A DNA stretch of 64,000 nt from JAWLBM01 sp041687675 (GCA_041687675.1 JAWLBM010000003.1:1-64000), one strand, 5' to 3'; positions 1-8,508 are shown, counted from the stretch's first letter. Program-made: numbers and translations. Notes: a model not told the origin generated them from the sequence alone.

Positions 1-14
1 CGTTGGCGTCGCAC

Positions 15-43
15 TGGATCCCGGCTTCCGCCGGGATGACGGC
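15..43. repeat. REP-like palindromic element, copy 1
   Basis: A 29-base unit with an internal inverted repeat (CCCGGC, a four-base TTCC loop, GCCGGG). It recurs with one base changed at 12923-12951 in another intergenic gap. The form resembles REP-like units scattered between genes in many Hyphomicrobiales. It lies just past the 3' end of the photolyase gene and could also protect or end that transcript. With only two copies in view, family membership is inferred. Confidence 0.6.
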
Positions 44-121
44 GGGTTTGAGCGGGACGCGCTGGGATCCCGGGATGGCGATGGGTGGGTGGGGACGCCC
101 GAGCCCCGGCGTTCGGCGCGG

Positions 122-1678
122 TCACGTCGAGGGTTGTGCGGATCGGGAGGCGGCAGACGGCTCGAGCGACTCCAGGAACGCCGTCGCGTCGCGGGCGATC
201 TCGGCCCGCCGCTCCGGCGAGAAGGCCTGCAGCGTCCGGTAGGGCATCGCCATGCGCGGGTTGCGGGCGAGCGTGGCCTCGTTGCGCATCAGGAAGTCCC
301 AGTAGAGCGGGTTGAAGGGGCAGGCGTCGGGACCGCTCTTCAGCTTCGGGCTATAGCGGCAGCGCCCGCAGTAGTCGGACATCCGGTCGATGTAGGCGCC
401 GGAGGCGGCGTAGGGCTTGGAGGCGAGGAGGCCGCCGTCGGCGAAGAGGATCATGCCGTGGACGTTCGGCAGTTCCACCCACTCGTAGGCGTCGGCGAAG
501 ACGGCGAGGTACCACGCCTCCACCTCGGCGGGACGGATGCCGGCGACGAGCGCGAACATGCCGGTCACCATCAGCCGCTGGATGTGGTGGGCGTAGCCGG
601 TGCGGCGGATGTCCCCGACCACCTCGCGGATGCAGGCAAGATCCGTCTCGCCGCTCCAGTAGAACCAGGGGAGCGGCCGGTCGGCGGCGAGCGCGTTGGT
701 CTGTGCATAGCCCGGCATCTCCATCCAGTAGATGCCCCGGACGTACTCCCGCCAGCCGAGGATCTGGCGGACGAAGCCCTCCACCGCGTTGAGCGGCGCC
801 CTGCCCTCCCGGTAGGCGCGCTCCGCCGCCGCGCAGACCTCGCGCGGCTCGAGGAGGCCGACGTTGAGGCAGGGCGACAGCAGCGAGTGGAAGAGGAAGG
901 GCTCCCCCGCCTTCATGGCGTCCTGGTAGTCGCCGAAGTTGCCGAGGCACTCGCCGAGGAAATCGTCGAGGGCGGCGAGCGCATCCCGCCGCGTCACCGG
1001 CCAGCCGAACGGCTCGAGGTCGCCGAAGTTGTCCGGGAAGCGCCGGGCGACCAGGTCGAGCACCTCGCGGGTGACCGGGTCCGGCGGAAAGCGACGGCGA
1101 TCCGGCGGGGCGAGGCCCTTCGGGAGGCTCTTGCGGTTCTCCCGGTCGTAGTTCCACTCGCCGCCCGAGGGCCGGTCCCCGTCCATGAGGATGCCGGTCT
1201 GGCGGCGCATCTCGCGGTAGAAGAACTCCATCCGGTAGCCGCGCCGGTCTGCGGCCCAGCGGCGGAAGCGCTCGCGCGAGGCGAAGAACCGCCCGTCGTC
1301 GAGGATCTCGACCGCCACGCCGAGGTCGCTTTCCCAGCGGCGCATGGCGGCGAGCACCCGCCATTCGCCGGGCTCGGTCACCACCACCCGGTCCGCCCCG
1401 TGGCGCTCCACCGCCCGCTTCACCTCGCCGCCGAAGGAGCCGGTGTTGCCGGGGTCCTCCAGGCGCACGTAGTCGACCGTGATCCCCTGCGCCCGCAGGT
1501 CGTCGGCGAAATGGCGCATGGCGGAGAGGACGAAGGCGATCTTCTGCTTGTGGTGCGGGACGTAGGTCGTCTCCTCCATCACCTCGGCCATCAGCACCAC
1601 GTCGCCCGGGGCGAGGTCGGAGAGGGTGGCGATCGAGCGGGAGAGATGGTCGCCGAGGAGGAGGCGCAGCGTCGTCAT
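122..1678 (-). CDS. phrB: Iron-sulfur (6-4)/CPD photolyase-like protein (FeS-BCP class)
   Basis: This 518-residue protein matches the bacterial cryptochrome/photolyase class that carries a 4Fe-4S cluster, typified by PhrB, which uses light and FAD to repair (6-4) photoproducts. The N-terminal 130 or so residues form the Rossmann-like antenna domain (start MTTLRLLLGDHLS), followed by the helical FAD-binding domain. Four cysteines expected to hold the cluster are visible at about residues 349, 437, 440 and 453 (YCGRC and DACPFN motifs), at nearly the same positions I recall for PhrB. The start codon overlaps the stop of the upstream DUF2256 gene (ATGA), so the two are translationally coupled. 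The LigD and Ku genes lie just upstream on the same strand, making this a repair cluster. Whether the lesion is 6-4 or CPD cannot be read from sequence alone. Confidence 0.93.
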   Translation of the reverse strand: MTTLRLLLGDHLSRSIATLSDLAPGDVVLMAEVMEETTYVPHHKQKIAFVLSAMRHFADDLRAQGITVDYVRLEDPGNTGSFGGEVKRAVERHGADRVVVTEPGEWRVLAAMRRWESDLGVAVEILDDGRFFASRERFRRWAADRRGYRMEFFYREMRRQTGILMDGDRPSGGEWNYDRENRKSLPKGLAPPDRRRFPPDPVTREVLDLVARRFPDNFGDLEPFGWPVTRRDALAALDDFLGECLGNFGDYQDAMKAGEPFLFHSLLSPCLNVGLLEPREVCAAAERAYREGRAPLNAVEGFVRQILGWREYVRGIYWMEMPGYAQTNALAADRPLPWFYWSGETDLACIREVVGDIRRTGYAHHIQRLMVTGMFALVAGIRPAEVEAWYLAVFADAYEWVELPNVHGMILFADGGLLASKPYAASGAYIDRMSDYCGRCRYSPKLKSGPDACPFNPLYWDFLMRNEATLARNPRMAMPYRTLQAFSPERRAEIARDATAFLESLEPSAASRSAQPST

Positions 1679-1842
1679 CGCGCCACCGCCCGGCCGCGGC
1701 GCTTCAACTCGCCCCGGCAGCGGTCGGAGCAGGCGCGCACCTCCTCCCAGCAGCGTTGCCACTTCCGCCGCCAGGCGAAGGGCCGCCCGCAGGCGGCGCA
1801 GGTCTTCACCGGCAGGTCGCCCTTGCGACGCATCCTCGTCAT
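1675..1842 (-). CDS. DUF2256 zinc-ribbon-like mini-protein
   Basis: A 55-residue, very basic protein with four cysteines in two pairs (KTCAACGRPFAWRRKW and, further on, CSDRC). This is the layout of DUF2256, a small family often encoded beside FeS photolyases or cryptochromes. The cysteines suggest a zinc-binding knuckle, and the Arg/Lys content suggests nucleic-acid binding; both are inferences. Its TGA stop overlaps the ATG of the photolyase, so the pair is translationally coupled. A second in-frame ATG three codons in (1833) is an alternative start. No function has been assigned to this family as far as I know. Confidence 0.85.
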   Translation of the reverse strand: MTRMRRKGDLPVKTCAACGRPFAWRRKWQRCWEEVRACSDRCRGELKRRGRAVAR

Positions 1843-1902
1843 GCCCTCGTCCGTCGTTGTCTGTCGTCCGCGAATACGGGCGCAGGCGTCCGCCGGATCC
1901 CG

Positions 1903-4533
1903 TCAGCGCCGCTTTGTCTTGATGGCCGGCAGCGCCTGGTCCACCGTCGGGAGGTCGGCCCAGGGATCGGCGGTCATGTGGCGCAGCCGCGCCGGCAGCG
2001 TCTCGACGGTGAAGTGCGCCGGTCCGAGCGAGGGCGTCAGCTCGTCCCAGCCGAGCGGCGTGGCGACGGTCGGCCGCGCCCGCGCGCGGGTGGAATAGGC
2101 GGCGACCGCGGTGGCGCCGCGGGCGTTGCGCAGGTAGTCGACGAAGATGCGGCCCTTGCGCGCCTTCAGCGGCAGCGCGTCGGTGTAGCGGTCGGGCTGG
2201 TCGGCGGCCATGCCGGAGGCGATCGACAGGGCGAAGGCCTTGGCCGCCGTCCAGTCCGCCTTCGGCGCCAGTGGCACGACCACGTGCAGCCCCTTGCCGC
2301 CGGTGGTCTTCAGGAAGGAGACGAGGCCCTCGGCCGCGAGCCGATCGCGGACGGCAGCCGCCGCCTCGACCACCGCGGAGAAGGCGAGGCCCTCGTCCGG
2401 GTCGAGGTCGAACACCAGCCGGTCGGGCCGGTCCGGGTCGTCGATCCGCGCGCCCCAGGGGTGGATCTCGAGGACGCCGGCCTGGACGAGGGCGATCAGG
2501 CCGTCGAGATCCTCGATGTAGAGCACCTCCTCGTCGCCGACCTTCCGCCGCTTGACCGCCTCGCTCATGCCGGCGAAGGCGTGCTTCTGGAAGAAGCAGT
2601 CCGCGCCGACGCCGGACGGGCAGCGGACGAGCGCCAGCGGCCGGCCGGTGACGTGCGGCAGGATGAAGTCGGCGATGCCGGCGTAGAAGTCGGCCAGGCC
2701 CTGCTTGGTGATCCCCGCCTCCGGCCAGAACAGCCGGTCCGGATGGGTGAGGACGCCGGCGCCCGCCGCGGCACGGCCGCCGTCGCCGGGCGCACCATCG
2801 ACCGCCCCGGCCTCGCGGACCGCCTCGGCCGGGGCCTTGTCCTCGCGCAGGCCCTTGAAGGAGGCGTGGCGGAGCAGTCCCTCGGCGGTGCGGCCGCGCA
2901 GCTCCACCTCGGCGACGTGCCGCGGCTCGACCCAGCGCACCCCCTTCGCCGCCCCGGTCGGAAGCTTCTCCGCGAAGGGAGGGTCCGGCCGCCGCTCGGC
3001 GTCGAGGAGGGCGTGGAGGCTCGCCGCCATGTCCGCGGTGAAGCCGGTGCCGACCCGGCCGACATGGACGAGCCGGCCGTCCTGGTACTGGCCGAGCACC
3101 AGCGACCCGATCGCCTTGCGCCGGGTCGAGGACGGCACGAAGCCGGCGACGACGAAGTCCTCCGCCTCCACGCACTTCACTTTCAGCCAGCTGCCGCCGC
3201 GGCCGGATCGGTAGGGCGCGTCCCGCTTCTTGGAGATGATCCCCTCCAGCCCCAGCCGGCAGGCGTGCCGCGCCATCGCCGGCCCGTCGCCCTCCATGTG
3301 GTCGCTGTAGCGCACCCGACCGTCCGCCGGCAGGTCGTCGAGGAGCGCGGCGAGCCTCAGCTTGCGCTCCACCTGCGGCACGCGGGTGTAGTCCTCGCCG
3401 TCGAGGTGGAGGAGGTCGAAGACATGATACACCATCCGGTCGGTGCGGCCCGCCCCGAGATCGGCCTGCAGCGCGGCGAAGCTGGAGACGCCGCCCTCGT
3501 CCTCCACCACCACCTCGCCGTCGATCAGCGCGGCTCCCGCCGCAACGCCGGAGAGGGCCTCGGCGATGGGGGCGAAGCGGTCGGTCCAGTCGTGGCCCCG
3601 GCGGGTGAGCATGCGCGCCTTGCCGCCCTCGATCCGCGCCTCGACGCGGTAGCCGTCGAACTTGATCTCGTGCAGCCAGCCGGCGCCCTCGGGCGCCGTG
3701 TCGGAGAGGGTCGCGAGGCAGGGCTCGACGAAGGGCGGCAGGATGCCCTTCCTCGCTCCCTTCGGCGCGGCGGGATTCGGCCCCCTGGCGCGCGCCGGCC
3801 TCGCCGCCTCGGCCTTCGCCTTCGCCCCGGCGCGGGCGGCATGGTCGGCGCGCACCTCGCCCCCGGCGGCGAGGTCGTCGTTGGTGCGGCCGGAGATCAC
3901 CGAGGTGGTCTCCTCGGCGACGATCTCCGGCTCGCCCTCGGCACGGGCGAAGGCGTCGCCGCCCTTGATCAGCAGCCACTGCTCCGTCTTCTCGCGCGCC
4001 CGGGGGCGCATGCGGACGAGGTGCCAGCGGCCGTGCAGGCGCTCGCCGTCGAGCTCGAACTCGAGGTGGCCCTTGTCGTAGCCCTTGTGCGGGTCGCCGT
4101 CGGCCGTCCAGCGGCCCCGGTCCCAGACGATCATGGTGCCGCCGCCGTACTCGCCGGCGGGGATCACGCCCTCGAACTCCAGGTACTCGATCGGGTGGTC
4201 CTCGGTGTGAACGGCGAGGCGCTTCTCCGACGGGACGAGGCTCGGCCCTCGGGTCACGGCCCAGCTCTTCAGGACGCCGTCGAGCTCGAGCCGCAGGTCG
4301 TAGTGGAGCCGGCGCGCCGCGTGCTTCTGGACCACGAAGCGGCCGATGCTCTCCGCCGGCGCGGCGCCCTTCGGCTCGGCGGTGCGGCCGAAGTCGCGCT
4401 TGGCCTTGTAGGGGGCGAGCTTGTCGGCCCCGTCCGCCGGCGCCGCCTTCGCCCGCCCCGCCGGCCGCGTCTTCGCGCGCTCCTTGTCCGCCGCATTCGT
4501 CCGCGCCGGGGCCGGCGTGCTCGCCCTCGCCAT
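1903..4533 (-). CDS. ligD: ATP-dependent DNA ligase LigD (PE-LIG-POL)
   Basis: LigD is the multifunctional end-joining enzyme recruited by Ku to double-strand breaks. The 876 residues hold three parts in the Pseudomonas order. The 3'-phosphoesterase domain spans about 60-200 (histidine-rich stretch QKHAARRLHYDLRLELDG and PAGEYGGGTM). The ATP-dependent ligase domain spans about 270-570, with the nucleotidyl-accepting lysine near residue 291 (EIKFDGYRVEARI). The primase-like polymerase domain covers about 590-876, with the catalytic acidic pair in VFDLDPDEG near residue 710 and TTGGKGLHVVV near 747. The N-terminal 50 residues are a basic, alanine-rich tail. It follows ku after three bases on the same strand, as an operon. 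Length and motifs are complete, so the enzyme should be active. Confidence 0.97.
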   Translation of the reverse strand: MARASTPAPARTNAADKERAKTRPAGRAKAAPADGADKLAPYKAKRDFGRTAEPKGAAPAESIGRFVVQKHAARRLHYDLRLELDGVLKSWAVTRGPSLVPSEKRLAVHTEDHPIEYLEFEGVIPAGEYGGGTMIVWDRGRWTADGDPHKGYDKGHLEFELDGERLHGRWHLVRMRPRAREKTEQWLLIKGGDAFARAEGEPEIVAEETTSVISGRTNDDLAAGGEVRADHAARAGAKAKAEAARPARARGPNPAAPKGARKGILPPFVEPCLATLSDTAPEGAGWLHEIKFDGYRVEARIEGGKARMLTRRGHDWTDRFAPIAEALSGVAAGAALIDGEVVVEDEGGVSSFAALQADLGAGRTDRMVYHVFDLLHLDGEDYTRVPQVERKLRLAALLDDLPADGRVRYSDHMEGDGPAMARHACRLGLEGIISKKRDAPYRSGRGGSWLKVKCVEAEDFVVAGFVPSSTRRKAIGSLVLGQYQDGRLVHVGRVGTGFTADMAASLHALLDAERRPDPPFAEKLPTGAAKGVRWVEPRHVAEVELRGRTAEGLLRHASFKGLREDKAPAEAVREAGAVDGAPGDGGRAAAGAGVLTHPDRLFWPEAGITKQGLADFYAGIADFILPHVTGRPLALVRCPSGVGADCFFQKHAFAGMSEAVKRRKVGDEEVLYIEDLDGLIALVQAGVLEIHPWGARIDDPDRPDRLVFDLDPDEGLAFSAVVEAAAAVRDRLAAEGLVSFLKTTGGKGLHVVVPLAPKADWTAAKAFALSIASGMAADQPDRYTDALPLKARKGRIFVDYLRNARGATAVAAYSTRARARPTVATPLGWDELTPSLGPAHFTVETLPARLRHMTADPWADLPTVDQALPAIKTKRR

Positions 4534-4536
4534 CGG

Positions 4537-5451
4537 CTAGCCCGCCTTCCGGCCGCGCGTCTTCGTCGAGGGCTTGGCGGTCGGGGCCGGCTTCTCGGCA
4601 GGCGGCTTGCGCTTCGCCGCCGGCTTCTTCGCGGCGCGCTCGGCGGCGGTCTTCGAGGGCGCCTTCTTCGGCTGGTCCGCCTCGATCGACCGCTTCAGCG
4701 CGTCCATCAGGTTGACGACGTTGGAGGGCTTCGGCTGGCTCGGCGCCTCCGGCGGGGCCTCGCCGCCCTGCTTGGCGCGGACCATCTCGACGACGGCCTT
4801 CTCGTAGCGGTCCTCGAAGGTCTCCGGCTCGAAGTCGCCCGACTTGGTGTCGATGATGTGCGCGGCGAGGTCGCGCATCTCCTTGGGGATGTCGAGGTCG
4901 GGGATGTCCTCGAAATAGGGCTCCTCGCCGCGAAGCTCGTAGGGATAGCGCAGCACCGTCCCCATCAGGCCACGGCCGAGCGGCTCGAGCAGCAGCATCC
5001 GCTCGCGGCGCGCGATCACCACCCGGGCGACCCCGGCGCGGCCCCGCTGGCGCATGGCGTCGCGGATGACGGCGAAGGCCTCGTTAGCGACCTGGTCGTC
5101 GGGGGCGATATAGTAGGGCGCGTCGAGGTGGCGGGCGTCGACCTGGTCGCGCGGCACGAAGCGCTCGATGTCGATGGTGTGGGTGCTCTCCATGCGGATC
5201 GCCTCGAGGTCCTCGTCCTCGACGAGGATGTAGCTGTTCTTGCCGACGCGGTAGCCCTTCACCTGGTCCTCCGCCTCGACGACGTCGCCGGTCTCGGCAT
5301 CGACGTATTGCCGCTTGACCCGGTTGCCGGTCTGGCGGTTCAGCGTGTTGAAGCTGACGCGGGCCGTTTCCGTGGTCGCCGGGTACAGCGCCACGGCGCA
5401 GGACACCAGCGACAGCTTCAGGTAGCCCTTCCAGTTCGCGCGCGCTGCCAT
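4537..5451 (-). CDS. ku: Ku end-binding protein of bacterial NHEJ
   Basis: Bacterial Ku forms a homodimeric ring that threads onto DNA ends and recruits LigD. The 304-residue product has the Ku core over about residues 5-235 (start ARANWKGYLKLSLVSCAVAL) and then the conserved LigD-contact helix around VVNLMDALKRSIEAD near residue 255. After that comes a Lys/Ala/Pro-rich tail of about 45 residues, of the kind that binds DNA and allows inward sliding in other Ku proteins. It is the first gene of the ku-ligD operon. Upstream, a gap of about 220 bases separates it from a divergently transcribed TPR-type gene, so that gap should carry both promoters. The start ATG follows an AGGTTATG-type leader with only a modest ribosome site. 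Confidence 0.97.
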   Translation of the reverse strand: MAARANWKGYLKLSLVSCAVALYPATTETARVSFNTLNRQTGNRVKRQYVDAETGDVVEAEDQVKGYRVGKNSYILVEDEDLEAIRMESTHTIDIERFVPRDQVDARHLDAPYYIAPDDQVANEAFAVIRDAMRQRGRAGVARVVIARRERMLLLEPLGRGLMGTVLRYPYELRGEEPYFEDIPDLDIPKEMRDLAAHIIDTKSGDFEPETFEDRYEKAVVEMVRAKQGGEAPPEAPSQPKPSNVVNLMDALKRSIEADQPKKAPSKTAAERAAKKPAAKRKPPAEKPAPTAKPSTKTRGRKAG

Positions 5452-5673
5452 GGCATAACCTCGCTGGAGTGTCTTTTCGCCGCGGCGGTTTTTCTTCGGG
5501 CGGCGAGTCGTGCACGGCCGGGGCCGACGCCTTCGCGCCGCCCGCCGGAGTCAACGAGGCTCGCCCTCGAGTCGTTCCGGGGGCTTCACGACTCGCCCGC
5601 GACCGGCGAATACTTCGAACGGCAGCTCGCAGAATAACCCGAAACGGAACCGACTCCCGCGAATTATGAAATC

Positions 5674-6810
5674 ATGACTCTCGCCCCACCCTTCTGCCTC
5701 GCCGTGGCCGGCCGCCTCGCCGGCATTCCCGCCGTCCGGCTCCGACGGGCGGTGGAGGCCGCGGGCGGGCGGCTCGCCCGCCGGCCGGGGCGACAGGTGG
5801 ACGTGCTGGTGCTCGCGCGCGGATCGGCCGCCGCGGTCCTCGCCGACGGGCCGACGCCGCGGCTGCCGGCGGGCGTGGCGCCGGGGGTCCGGCTGGTCGG
5901 GGAGCGCGAGGCGCGGGAGGCGCTGGGGTTCTCGGCCCCTTTCGAGCCGGAGCTGAAGTCGATGTCGGTCGAGGAGGTCGCGCGGACGGCGGGCCTCGAT
6001 GCGTCGGTGCTGGAGGCGCTGGCGCTCTACGACATCGTCCGGCCGGTCGGCGGCCGCCTCGGCTTTCGCGACCTCCTCGCCGCCCGCGAGGTGGCCCGCC
6101 TCTCCGCCCGCGGGGTTCCGCTCGCCTCGATCGTCGACGCGGCGGTCCGGCTGGAGCGCTCCGGCCGCAGCCTCGCCGACACCCGCCTCGCCGAGACGCC
6201 CTTCGGCGACATCGCCCAGAGCGTCGGCGGCCGGCTCGCCGGCCTCGACGGGCAGCTCGCGCTCGACCTCGGCGACGCGGGCGAGAGCGCCGACGAGGTG
6301 TTCGCCCGGGCCGAGGCGGCCGAGGAGGGCGGCGACCTCGAGGCGGCGGAGCGCAACTGGCGGCGGGCGATGCGGATCGATCCGGCCGACCCGACGCTCC
6401 CCTTCAACCTCGGCAACCTGCTCGACGGGACGGGCCGCGCGGACGAGGCGGCGCTCGCCTACCGGCTCGCCATCGCCCGCGACCCGCGCTTCGCCGAGGC
6501 CTGGCTCAATCTCGCGGTGCTGGAGGAGCAGAGGGGGCGCGACGCGGTTGCCGACGACGCCTATTCTGCCGCGCTCGCCGCCCGGCCGGGCTACCCGGAC
6601 GCGGCCTGGTCGCGGGCGCTGTTCCTCACCCGCCGGGGCCGTCTCGCCGAGGCGGCGCCGCTGTGGCGGGCGGTGCTCGCCGCCGGCCCGTCGCCGGAGG
6701 ACGCGCGGGCGGCACGGCGTTTCCTCGCCCTCTGCCACGCGGGGGGAGAAGCGGCGGCCGGCCCGGCGGGCGCGCCGGCCGCCGGCGGGCTCAGCCGGCC
6801 CGGGCGCTGA
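5674..6810 (+). CDS. BRCT-like / MerR-like HTH / TPR protein beside Ku
   Basis: A 378-residue protein with no signal peptide. Residues 6-90 look like a BRCT fold (LAVAGRLAGIPAVRLRRAV then VDVLVLARGSA). Residues 95-170 resemble a MerR-type winged helix with its following helices (MSVEEVARTAGLDASVLEAL, then LRFRDLL-like and GVPLASIVDA segments). A conserved-looking GQLALDL stretch follows, and then about four TPR units over 205-355 (LEAAERNWRRAMRIDPAD, FAEAWLNLAVLEEQRG). It is transcribed divergently from ku. Proteins of this layout occur beside NHEJ genes in related genomes as I recall them, which suggests a scaffold or regulator of end joining; no function is established. Its last 20 bases overlap the 3' end of the convergent glycoside-hydrolase gene. 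Confidence 0.85.
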   Translation: MTLAPPFCLAVAGRLAGIPAVRLRRAVEAAGGRLARRPGRQVDVLVLARGSAAAVLADGPTPRLPAGVAPGVRLVGEREAREALGFSAPFEPELKSMSVEEVARTAGLDASVLEALALYDIVRPVGGRLGFRDLLAAREVARLSARGVPLASIVDAAVRLERSGRSLADTRLAETPFGDIAQSVGGRLAGLDGQLALDLGDAGESADEVFARAEAAEEGGDLEAAERNWRRAMRIDPADPTLPFNLGNLLDGTGRADEAALAYRLAIARDPRFAEAWLNLAVLEEQRGRDAVADDAYSAALAARPGYPDAAWSRALFLTRRGRLAEAAPLWRAVLAAGPSPEDARAARRFLALCHAGGEAAAGPAGAPAAGGLSRPGR

Positions 6811-7720
6811 GCTTTTTCTCGGACGTCGATCCGGAGCCGGCGTAGCGGCGGATCATCGAGGCGCAGAACTCCGCGAACTCCTCCGGCACCAGCGGGGCGC
6901 TGGTGTGGTGCGGGGCGATGCCGCGGTGCTCCGGGGTGAAGCAGAAGGTCACCGTCACGTCGAAGTCGGCGAGGACCTCCATCTGCCGGTCGAACCAGTC
7001 GAGGGCGTTCGGCCGGAAGCTGTCGGCCCAGGAGAGGCCGGTCCGCATGTGGGTGACGCCGAGCCGCTTCATCCACTTCACCGCCTCGTCGAGGCGGTGG
7101 TCCTCGTAGTGGAACCACTGCACCACCCCGAGTTCCGGGGTATGGCGGGCGAAGACGTCGAGCGCCGGCTTCGGCGTGCCGTCCTCGCGCAGCAGCCCCA
7201 TGTAGAAGTGCCGGTAGTAGGACGAACCCTCCGCCTCGCGGTGGCGCGTCGTCGCCTCCCAGGCGCGCGGCAGGTCGTAGAGGCTGTACCACTGGATGCG
7301 CGGCGAGCGGCCGCGGATCAGCTCGGCGGTCCGCTGCAGCCCCCAGGCCTGCACCTCCTCGGCGCCGAAGGTGGAGACGCCGACCTCCGAGACCCACACG
7401 GGCAGGTCGGTGACCGCCCGGATCTCCTCGATCCGCTTCGGCCACTCGTGGATCTGCCAGAGGTTCCAGTCGAGCGGGAAGCCGTGCACGGCGACGGCGT
7501 CGACGTGGTCCAGCACGCCGTAGCCCTTCAGCCGGCCGATGAAGCCCGGGTCGATCGGCGAGATGCCGCCGAGGACGCGGGTGACGTCGGGATTCTCCGC
7601 CGCGATCGCGTCGCCGGCAAGAATCGCCATCCGGGCGAACTTCTCCCACTCCGGGTCGATCTCCGGATCCCAGTGGGACTTGTTGTTCGGCTCGTTCCAG
7701 ATCATCGCCGACCCGATCAT
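6791..7720 (-). CDS. Clan GH-A-like glycoside hydrolase, apparently circularly permuted
   Basis: This 309-residue protein carries the retaining glycosidase signatures of TIM-barrel clan GH-A: the acid/base glutamate E10 in IWNEPNN and a nucleophile candidate E112 in VWVSEVGVSTFGAEE. In ordinary clan members three barrel strands precede the WNEPN motif; here it begins at residue 8. A segment that looks like those missing strands sits at the C terminus (residues 198-292, including KRLGVTHMRTGLSWADSF and VTVTFCFTPEHRGI). The start cannot lie further upstream because the ATG overlaps the methyltransferase stop (ATGA). It is the last gene of the inositol-synthase operon and has no signal peptide, so it should act in the cytoplasm on an unknown glycoside. 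Such proteins tend to be labelled beta-xylosidase without proof. Confidence 0.8.
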   Translation of the reverse strand: MIGSAMIWNEPNNKSHWDPEIDPEWEKFARMAILAGDAIAAENPDVTRVLGGISPIDPGFIGRLKGYGVLDHVDAVAVHGFPLDWNLWQIHEWPKRIEEIRAVTDLPVWVSEVGVSTFGAEEVQAWGLQRTAELIRGRSPRIQWYSLYDLPRAWEATTRHREAEGSSYYRHFYMGLLREDGTPKPALDVFARHTPELGVVQWFHYEDHRLDEAVKWMKRLGVTHMRTGLSWADSFRPNALDWFDRQMEVLADFDVTVTFCFTPEHRGIAPHHTSAPLVPEEFAEFCASMIRRYAGSGSTSEKKLSARAG

Positions 7721-8508
7721 CGCGCCCTCCCCGCCGGCCGCGCCGCGCCCTCGTGGCCCGGCTCCGGCCCGAGCCGGCAGACGTAGACCTCCTCCTCCGG
7801 ATGCGCCTCGATGGCGAAGCCGGCGCTGCGCAGCATCGCCTCCATGCAGGCGCGGTTCGGCACCCACCAGTTGGTGGGGTCGCCCGAGTAGTGGTGCTCG
7901 AGGAAGTGCAGCTTCGGGAAGTCCGGGCGGTCGAACAGGTCCGTCTCGGTGAAGGGATAGTCGGCGGCGAGTTCGGCGACCTCGCCGCTGCCGCGCTGCA
8001 TCGACTGGACCACCAGGAGGTCGCCGACCGCCTCCTCGCGCAGCAGGTCGAGGGCGAGCAGCGGGTGGCGGAGGTGGTAGAGCACGCCCATGAACAGCAC
8101 CACGTCGAAGCGCTCGCCAAGGAGGCCGACGTCGTAGACGGAGAGCCGGCGGTACTCGATGTCGAGCCCCTCCACCTCGGCGGCGAAGCGGGCCTGGGCG
8201 AGGTAGGCCTCGTCGGAATCGATGCCGACCACCCGCGCCGCGCCGCGCCGCTTCATCTCCATGGCGTAGAAGCCGGCGTTGCAGCCGATGTCGAGCACGC
8301 TGCGGCCGGAGAGGTCGGCCGGGATCGCGCTCTCGAACTTGCGCCACTTGAGGCGCGGATAGTCGCCGAGGAAATGCTCCGGCGCGGTGCGCACCCCGCC
8401 GAGCTCGATGTTGTGGAACCAGGGTCCGAGCGCCTCGATGCGGCGCCGGATCTCCTCCGGCGGCAGCGCCGAGGCGGCTCCCGCCCTGGTGGCCTCGCGG
8501 ACCGTCAT
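7717..8508 (-). CDS. CmoB-like SAM-dependent methyltransferase
   Basis: A 263-residue Rossmann methyltransferase. Motif I is VLDIGCNAGFYAMEM near residues 71-84, with the acidic end of strand 2 in VVGIDSDE near 97. The N-terminal lead-in (WFHNIELGGVRT, then WRKFESAIP) and the segment FDVVLFMGVLYHLRHPLLAL recall the tRNA-modifying enzyme CmoB. The gene neighbourhood is not that of a tRNA-modification gene, however. I recall a named family of such methyltransferases (TIGR04290, Rta_06860 type) found with inositol-phosphate synthase; this is from memory and unverified. Start and stop overlap both neighbours by four bases, so it is translationally coupled in the operon. The substrate is unknown; methylation or carboxymethylation of a small inositol- or sugar-derived product is an inference. 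Confidence 0.85.
   Translation of the reverse strand: MTVREATRAGAASALPPEEIRRRIEALGPWFHNIELGGVRTAPEHFLGDYPRLKWRKFESAIPADLSGRSVLDIGCNAGFYAMEMKRRGAARVVGIDSDEAYLAQARFAAEVEGLDIEYRRLSVYDVGLLGERFDVVLFMGVLYHLRHPLLALDLLREEAVGDLLVVQSMQRGSGEVAELAADYPFTETDLFDRPDFPKLHFLEHHYSGDPTNWWVPNRACMEAMLRSAGFAIEAHPEEEVYVCRLGPEPGHEGAARPAGRAR

Noticed and set aside
89..2098. Plus-strand frame of about 670 codons opposite the photolyase
   Set aside because: Antisense shadow; the minus-strand frame carries the complete cysteine and FAD-domain motifs.
1756..5637. Plus-strand open frame of about 1290 codons opposite photolyase, ligD and ku
   Set aside because: It runs antisense to three well-recognised genes, has low-complexity Arg/Gly/Ala composition and no family motif. 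Long empty antisense frames are expected at this GC content.
6791..7720. Glycoside hydrolase read as an N-terminally truncated pseudogene
   Set aside because: The start overlaps the upstream stop by four bases as in the rest of the operon, and the seemingly missing strands are found at the C terminus, so a permuted intact protein is the better reading.
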